Shown: piece after piece, positions 57,206 to 64,000 of the stretch
Numbering within the stretch: position 1 is the first letter of the stretch
Layout: every line of letters begins with the position of its first letter
From: Ahaetulla prasina
Lineage: Eukaryota; Chordata; Lepidosauria; Squamata; Colubridae
DNA length: 64,000 bases
Assembly (NCBI RefSeq): GCF_028640845.1
Contig: NC_080541.1
Coordinates: 156,930,502 to 156,994,501 of the forward strand
Direction: 5' to 3'
Made by a program: the position numbers and the translations under genes
The notes under the pieces: model-generated
Database searches by the model: none
Seen by the model: the letters and a program-made list of their open reading frames with translations, nothing else
Told to the model about the DNA's origin: nothing

Positions 57206-58290
57206 TAGTTAGTCCAATATTTTAAACCTGTTAATTTCACAAAGGTTGGAAAATGGCCAGATACGAAGTTAAAATGCTGCTCCCCTGCATTTCTATTTTG
57301 TTTTCCAAGCATAGGCTCCAAGACTAGGTTATGATCCCTCTTTTAGGTTTAGCTCTAAGGCTTTGGCACCTTAGTCATCGGCTGTTAAGACTGCAACCTT
57401 TAAAAAGAAAACGCTCATCTTTGTCTGCTTACAGGGCAGGCTACATAACCCCTGTTCTTCCAAAGAGCTCATTACTGTATAATCTCAACAGCTCTGCAGT
57501 GTCCAGTTATTTGCAGTTTCTAATGCAAACTAGATTACAACCTCTAAAGATAAAGAATACGGGAGAGGAGGGGAAGACTTTAATGACAAGGCTAATAAGC
57601 ACTTTTCTTATATTGGGATGACAAGAGTTTGACTCATCTAAAGAGCCGATACTGGCTTTTAGTTGAAAGCAATCAGGTCTACAGTCTCCGAAAGTCATTC
57701 TCAGAGGTTGTGCGCTTGTCAAAACTGACATTAGCAAAGCAGCATTTGGCAAAAGAAAAACAACTGGATAAAGAAGAAAGTGCATTAGCATACTTTGTTT
57801 GGAACGTGTCATTTTGATTTGCATGCGAGCCTCTTTTTGATGTTGAGAGGCTAAGGAAGACGAGTGATCTATCAAAGTCACATTGCACCAAAAGGTCTCC
57901 TCACTCAAGTCTCTTTACTCAGCTGGCAAGTGACCTGCCATCATTTGGTTATTTCACTTGTAGGCTTAATCGGTTCTAAAAAGTAATAGAATGATTCTTC
58001 CCCTCTCCCTTTTAGATTTCCCAATGTAAATTTAGCTTTTCATATGCCGACCCAATGCGGCACATCAAATGCAGGTAAACAGGAAAATAAATAAAGGAAG
58101 CAAAATAACAAATAAGTAAGGGCGAAAAAAAGGCCCTCTTGTTTCTCCCTGCTGGTTCAAATAAGTGTTTCTTTGCATCCTTGAAATTGAAGAGTTTTTC
58201 ATCCATTTCAGGAGAGAAGATGTTTTAAAGATTCATTCAAACTTAAAAACCAACAACAGCAAGAGCTCTTACAAATTGCACTCATTTCAA
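57206..58290. other. intronic, no recognised feature
   Basis: Less AT-rich than its surroundings, with overlapping open frames on both strands (57331-57908). No domain or splice-bounded exon recognised. Confidence 0.35.
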
Positions 58291-58540
58291 GAGAGCCAAT
58301 GATCTATAGGTTAAGGCACCACGCTGGAAAGTAGGAGGCTACGAGTTCAAGTCCTGCCTTAAGCATGAAAGTCAGATGGGTGTCTTTGGGTCAATCATTC
58401 TCTCTTAGCCCAGGTTCCCTCCAGAGCTATTGAGGTGGGGAAAATAGGAAGAGAAAGGTGTGTTGGATATATTCGCTGCCTTGAGTTATTTATAAAAATA
58501 ATAGGCAGAATACAAATACCGGTAAATAAATACAGATAAC
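58291..58540 (+). mobile_element. tRNA-CORE SINE
   Basis: GAGCCAATGATCTATAGGTTAAGG head, GAGTTCAAGTCCTGCC B box, TGTCTTTGGGTCAATC core and CTGCCTTGAGTTATTTATAA tail. Confidence 0.83.
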
Positions 58541-59516
58541 TTAAGGAAACATTTCCTACTGAAGCAGGCCAGTCATGAACGGTTTAGGCTGGGGAGGGGC
58601 GTCTCAAAAAAATCAAGAGGGAAGCCATAACTAGATGCGTAGTGGCATCTTTTTGAATGTATCATATTGACTGTAAAAAAGAGCGAGCTTCAATTTTGAT
58701 TGTTTTTGATATCTACCCCTCCTTCCCTGCAAATAACCATGGGTCAGACAGAAGCTCTGAGCAGGAATTTTCTTAATTTGGGTTTTCCCTCTAAATGAAA
58801 GGCATAGCCATTAACATCTGAAGAAGGTCAAGGTCCATAATAGATAAGGCAGCAGTGTTAGTGAATTTGTTTCTTAAAATCAGAGTACTTTTTCTTCCAA
58901 TAACGTACTATCATTCTATTTGTCATACCTCAGGCTGTATAGAGTCAAAGCACTTCATGAAATAATGACTGTATGTTTTAGAAATATTGAAACACCTGAC
59001 TATATTTATTTCCAAGCTTGTATTAACTTATCTAGTAATTTTAAACCAAAACAAACCTCTAACACAACCAAATCGTATCAGTTATAGAACTTTCATATTT
59101 CTTACTTCACTAGCAAAATAAATCTAATACCCATCTCTTTTCAAGAATTCTTTGAAAGGTCCAATAATTACAAAATATTCTTTTTTTCATTTTTAAATTA
59201 ATATAATTAAGGTTATGATTGTGACAAAGACAACTGAGTTTCAAATCTTCATTTAACCACAAACCTTATGGTAAATGAATTGGACAATTCAAATTCTTTG
59301 CTCAACCTTCTTCCCTCAGTATTTGATTGTAGGGATATATTTACTGTAAATATGACAGTAACTATGACTAGATTATTTATTTCTAGCCATAATAAATTAT
59401 TTATTATGCAAACATAAAATTTTAGCACAATAAAAAGAATGTAATTCTTATGTTCCTTACCTTCTTCTAGCAGAAATATGAAGACAAGTAGGTTAAGTTT
59501 ATAGTACTATATATAC
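58541..59516. other. intronic, no recognised feature
   Basis: Nothing assigned. Confidence 0.4.
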
Positions 59517-59821
59517 CAGTGATGGTTAACCATTTCGGCACCAAGTGCTGAAACTGGAGTGTGTATATGCGCACACACGCCAGAGCGCTGGAACCTGGAG
59601 GAGAGCAGCTGGCTGGTGCACATGCGTGTGGTGGCCAGTTACTCTTCCATGTTCCATTGCGTGCATGGGTGCAGGAGAGCTGGTCTGGTGCGCATGCACA
59701 CCGGACAGCTGCTCTCTTCTGACAGTGTGCATGTTTGCGACGGAACCCAAAAGAGCAGTTAGTGATGGCATGCGTGCCCACAGAGAGGACTCGGCATGCG
59801 TACCATAGGTTCGCCATCACG
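59517..59821. mobile_element. hAT element, GATGGCGAACC family
   Basis: CAGTGATGGTTAACCATTTC and ACCATAGGTTCGCCATCAC ends; GC-rich interior rich in GCGCATGC. The flank is TA-rich and the duplication is ambiguous. Confidence 0.83.
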
Positions 59822-61350
59822 GATATATAGCACACATATCAAAATATTCTGAATAGCTGCTGGAGCTATGGATATCTGTTTCTAAAGATTTTCCCCTAGA
59901 GCTGTCCTTAAACATAAGTATAGTTCAACATTCCACACAGTTTGTGCTCATGATCAGAAAATATTAAACGGTCATATGAACTACTTTAGATTCTTAAGAT
60001 GTTCGCTAAAAACTATTAGGGCTGGTTAATCTTCGCAAACATATTAAAAAGGAAGTTGCCTCAAAAGAGACACATTCAATCATTTCATTTCAACCCTATT
60101 TTTTAAAGTAAGCACAAAGATGATTTAATTTTGCTATGTCAGTAAGGTTGATTAAGCCATCTTTGCAATCTCAAGGGGGGGCAGGGGAGAGAGAAGATTT
60201 CCTTGTACATGTTTATCTTTTTTCTCCCTATTCACTTGACAAACAGTCCACTATTAAAATGAATGTTTTTAACCAAGTCATTAATTCAGATGACGCTGGT
60301 TTTACTTAAAGTGATTGGTTTTTCTGTCTTATGTTTTCGAAAAGAAGAAAAGGTCAGTTTCTATATTTAATTATGCAGCTAACAATTATAAAAATATTAG
60401 AACACTTCTAAAAGTTTTTTTTAAAAAGGGTTTGTATTTAATGCAGAATTGTTTGCTGTCTAGGTAACCCATAAAATACAATTAGCAGGTAAATCCATTT
60501 GAAAATTCAGATTTGGTATATAAGAGGCATAAGGCCACATCAATAATATAGTGTGGCCTTCTGTGATGTATGCACTTCCCTATATAGTTTAGAGATGCCA
60601 TATTATCCTTCTGTGATACTGAAGATTATTTATCCAAATGTGGCCTAGTTCTCATGTTATCTTCAACCTTGGATGGCTACAAAATCAAGTAGTGACTCCC
60701 ATCTCAGAAACTCCAGACAAATAATAAAATTCCATTTATATGTGTCATAATTCCGCATAACAGGTCAAAATATGTTTTGTATTATGTTAGACTTTAGGAA
60801 TTAAGGGGAACAATACTCAATGATTGCAAACCACGGTGGAGGGAAGAACTACCATATACTACTTACACAGAATATATGAGGGAGTGGGGCATCCAAGTTA
60901 GTGATATCCAAGAAGGATATGAATGCTTGCAAAGTGAAGTAAGTGAGGCTCCATCCATCCAAATTCCGTGAATAGCTGTAACCTTCTCGTTTTTCACTGA
61001 GTAAAAGAAGTAAACTTGTGTAGCCATCTAAGAAACTCAGAAAGTCAAAGATTCTCAGGTGGTAAGGACATCAGGACCATGAATACCCCGGTTATCTTCA
61101 GGAAATGAATGTATTTACTGTAAATAAATTCCCTCTTGTAGATGATAGGACTGAGATATCCTAGGCTAGCATTTATCCATTCCTCCAATGTGAAAAAAAA
61201 TATTTGGATCTGCAAGCAGGTTACTGACTTCTAGCTCTGTTGTTGCCTTCTCCTGCTAGAATCTCAATTTTGGTTGGGGTGGTAGGGGAGAGAGTGGAGG
61301 GGGGAGATGAAATAGAGGAACACCTAGTTTTTTAAAAGTATGGTTTAGAT
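59822..61350. other. intronic, no recognised feature
   Basis: AT-rich; nothing assigned. Confidence 0.4.
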
Positions 61351-61485
61351 CAGAGGTCTCCAGCCTTGGCAACTTTAAGACTTGTGGACTTCAACTCCCA
61401 GAATTCCTCAGCCAGCAAAGCTGGCTGAGGAATTCTGGGAGTTGAAGACTACAAGTCTTAAAGTTGCCAAGGTTGGAGACCCCTG
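61351..61485. mobile_element. hAT fold-back MITE, complete
   Basis: CAGAGGTCTCCAGCCTTGGC and GCCAAGGTTGGAGACCCCTG; flanks GTTTAGAT and ACTTAGAT (6 of 8). Nearly perfect arms of about 60 bases around CAGCCAGCAAAGCTGGCTG. Confidence 0.9.
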
Positions 61486-61493
61486 ACTTAGAT

Positions 61494-62920
61494 AATTTTG
61501 GTTTCAAACTTGGTGTTGTTTGTGAAATGTCCATGTCAATTTTGCAAACCCAAATATTTGAAATCAGCACTGGATTCTAAATGTTTACATTTTCTGTCTA
61601 GCTTGATGGCACTATATATGTCTGGGAAGCCACTGTGGTGCCCATTTGGTGAACAAGTCAACACCTTCTAATAAATCTAGGAGTATCGCAACTACCTCTT
61701 GATTCAAGTTTCATGAGGCACAAGATTCCTTCATGGTGGTAGGCTTCTCAGCTTTTTTTTTTTCTTAGCGTAGGTTCTCCTCCAGCACGTAAATAATCTA
61801 AAGCTCTACTTATTTTCCTAAGTCCTATTGTCCTATATTTTCCCTCCTCTCAGAGAAAAGAGTCAGAGCACTCACAACATTTTATTGCACTTCAGATGTA
61901 ATTGCATGTATCTGAGAACTCTTTCTGGATATATACTTTAGACTTTTTCTTGCAAAAAAGGATTTCATTGGATTTTGACCCTGCACCTTCTCCCAAATAT
62001 TAAGCAATCATCAATGTACTTGGACAGATACTTTTATAAGTTACAATTTGCCTAAAATTTGCTCTGTATCTTTTAGAGAGAATAATACAGTTATGGCATA
62101 ACCAGTATAATAATGTTATACTTGGAAAGTACTCTAAAGCTTGTCTTGCATTTGTTCTTTTTATAATATTTAAAAATATCTCTAAAAATCTGTACCTAAT
62201 TACATATGCACATACAGGCTGTTCTTACTGGATCTGAACAGTAACATTTGGTTCTAAATAAAATTGGAGCCCATAATTCATCAAAAAATTAACACACTGT
62301 CTTGCTTCTGTCTGAGAAATACCTACAGTAAATCAATCCACAGATAAATTCTTTGCTGAATTACTTGAAAGAGTGCTTCTAAACTCAGATAATTATATCC
62401 ATCCAACTAAAGACAACTTTATAAACCAATATAGCCTATTAAACCTGCATTACATGGAGAAAAATATTTTTTCCACATAAAGATACAGATCCGATCAACT
62501 AAGGTAATTTAATTAAGTCTTCACAATAACAGGGGTCATGTGGTAAAATCAGAGTATAGAGGATCTCTTCAAGACATAATGGATCTGTGGCCTTATTCTA
62601 TTTTATTTTAATTTTAGTATCTTGTTTGTGATTTGCTATGTTTAACATTTATAAATGATTTCTGACTTCCCACACACAGCCTGAGGACTTCACATTCCAG
62701 ATTTATACTGAATAGCCCCATTGGTATAGAAAGAACAAGGATATATTTAAAAACAAAAAGACAAGAACATGCACTGATTGATCTGATTCTGCATCAGTTG
62801 AGTTTGTTTCCATCTCTATGAACAGAGTACAGAAACCTAGTCTAAGAAAAAAGATTGCTGAACTGGAGAAGAAATGGATTGAGTTCCTGTTCTGTATCCA
62901 AATGCAATTATATTTCCTGG
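61494..62920. other. intronic, no recognised feature
   Basis: Nothing assigned. Confidence 0.4.
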
Positions 62921-62924
62921 ACCG

Positions 62925-63830
62925 ACAATCCCTAATCACTGTCACCCATGCCCTAGTCACTTCCTGTCTTGACTACTGCCCTTGAAGAGCATCTGGAAGC
63001 TCCAGTTGATGCAAAATGTAGTGACCCGCATGATTTTGTGCAGACCTCGGTGTACACATGTATCACCTTTCCTGCGGGAGCTGCATTGGTTGCCGATTTG
63101 CTTCCAGGTGCAATTCAGGGATGATAGGCTCCCGGTTGAGGCTGGTTCAGCCAAACCAGTAGCGATGGTGGCGGGTGGTTCGGAGAACCAGTAGCAACAA
63201 CAGCGCGAGGCTCCGCCCACCCGCCCGGTCATCATTACTTCCTGGTTTTGTGCACTTTGAAGCGCATGCACTTCTGAACCGGTAGGGAAGGTAAATAGAT
63301 TTCACCCCTGGTGCAATTCAAGGTGCTGGTTGTCACCTTTAAAGCCCTTCATGGTTTGGGACCAGGTTATTTGAGGGACCATCTCTTGCCAGTCACATCT
63401 ACATCTACTCAAATCACTAGAGCGGGTAGGCAAGGAATATTGCGGTCCCATCCCACAGTGAGATACACTTGATGGGACCCAGAAGAAGGGCCTTTTCCAT
63501 GGTGGCTCCTTCTCTCTGGAACATCATTTCCCAGAGATTAGAATGGCCCCCACTCTAAGACTCTTCTGGATGGCACTGAAGACCTGGTTCTGCCAGCGGA
63601 ACTGGGGAACCCAGAGCAGGATGGAGCCATTAAACGGCTTGTGTGATGTGTTGTCACCAGGGTGGGGTGGTGGGGGACTATTATATTATATATTATATTG
63701 ATTATTTGATTATTTTCTTCTATTACTTTTATTTTTTTAATATAATGTTTTTATATTCCTGTAAGCCACCTTGAGTCACCATGTGCGAATAGGTGGCAAT
63801 ATAAATTTTCTAAATAAATAAATATTGCAC
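62925..63830 (+). mobile_element. L2-like LINE 3' part, split by a hAT element
   Basis: ORF2 tail readable in pieces: ITVTHALVTSCLDYC, then HVSPFLRELHWLPICFQVQF, resuming after the insertion as KVLVVTFKALHGLGPGY. The 3' UTR ends GCCACCTTGAGTCACCATGT, GGTGGCAATATAAAT and an AAATAAAT tail. Decayed and without the polymerase core. Confidence 0.88.
63116..63310. mobile_element. hAT element, CAGGGGTGAAAT family, nested in L2
   Basis: CAGGGATGATAGGCTCCCGG and GATTTCACCCCTG; perfect 8-bp duplications GTGCAATT (63108-63115, 63311-63318). Taking it out leaves the L2 similarity continuous. Confidence 0.94.
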
Positions 63831-64000
63831 AGGAAAACTTGATAAAATTGTAACGGAATTCAGAAAGAAGACAATGTCAATTGCTGGCCAACAATATAAG
63901 ATGTTTGGTTGGATTGGGTAGGATCATATCCCGGATCAAGCAAAACGTCAAAATTATTGATTCCAGCTTTTCTGTACTTTGAAGAAGAAACACTTTTGTC
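63831..64000. other. no recognised feature
   Basis: Short remainder to the window edge. Confidence 0.4.

Noticed and set aside
57331..57908. Overlapping frames on both strands as a possible exon
   Set aside because: No convincing splice sites or similarity to a known protein.

Overview
This is a eukaryotic window with vertebrate base composition, almost certainly from a squamate reptile and most likely a snake. The signs are a tRNA-derived SINE with a Bov-B 3' tail (Sauria type), an RTE/Bov-B LINE relic, L2/CR1 LINE 3' ends, a CR1 LINE tailed by an AGAAT-type microsatellite next to a GATA-type array, Penelope-like elements (PLEs), and many non-autonomous hAT and Tc1/mariner-like DNA transposons.

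The only host gene I can support lies on the minus strand. Two spliced coding exons at 16231-16338 and 9456-9642 join in frame and encode the last 97 residues of an ST6GALNAC3-like sialyltransferase. They carry the sialyl motif S region, motif III (HYYE) and motif VS (HxxxxE) and end at a TGA. Positions 9643-16230 are the last intron. Positions 16339-64000 look like one very long upstream intron, because I found no earlier exon. Positions 1-9455 are 3' UTR plus downstream sequence. Neither exon starts with ATG, so an ORF search misses both.

The rest is repeats. 1-9.4 kb holds an L1 3' relic, hAT fold-back elements and a Tigger-like MITE. 9.7-13.1 kb holds L2 relics, a Sauria-type SINE inserted into the end of a MITE, and a second MITE family. 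13.4-15.2 kb is a head-to-head pair of partial PLE copies. 17-29 kb is mainly hAT and Tc1/mariner MITEs plus SINEs, CR1, a PLE 3' end and a local duplication. 30-32 kb has a PLE terminal palindrome, a Bov-B relic and large microsatellites. 32.6-35 kb is a second head-to-head PLE pair, broken by three DNA-transposon insertions whose target duplications are visible. 35-64 kb is intronic sequence with L2, CR1, L1, SINE, hAT and MITE insertions, several nested with clear boundaries.

No RNA gene, CRISPR array or intact autonomous transposon was found. The most noteworthy features are the two head-to-head PLE pairs with hammerhead-like motifs at their ends, and a related group of short hAT elements whose 8-bp target duplications are often still perfect.
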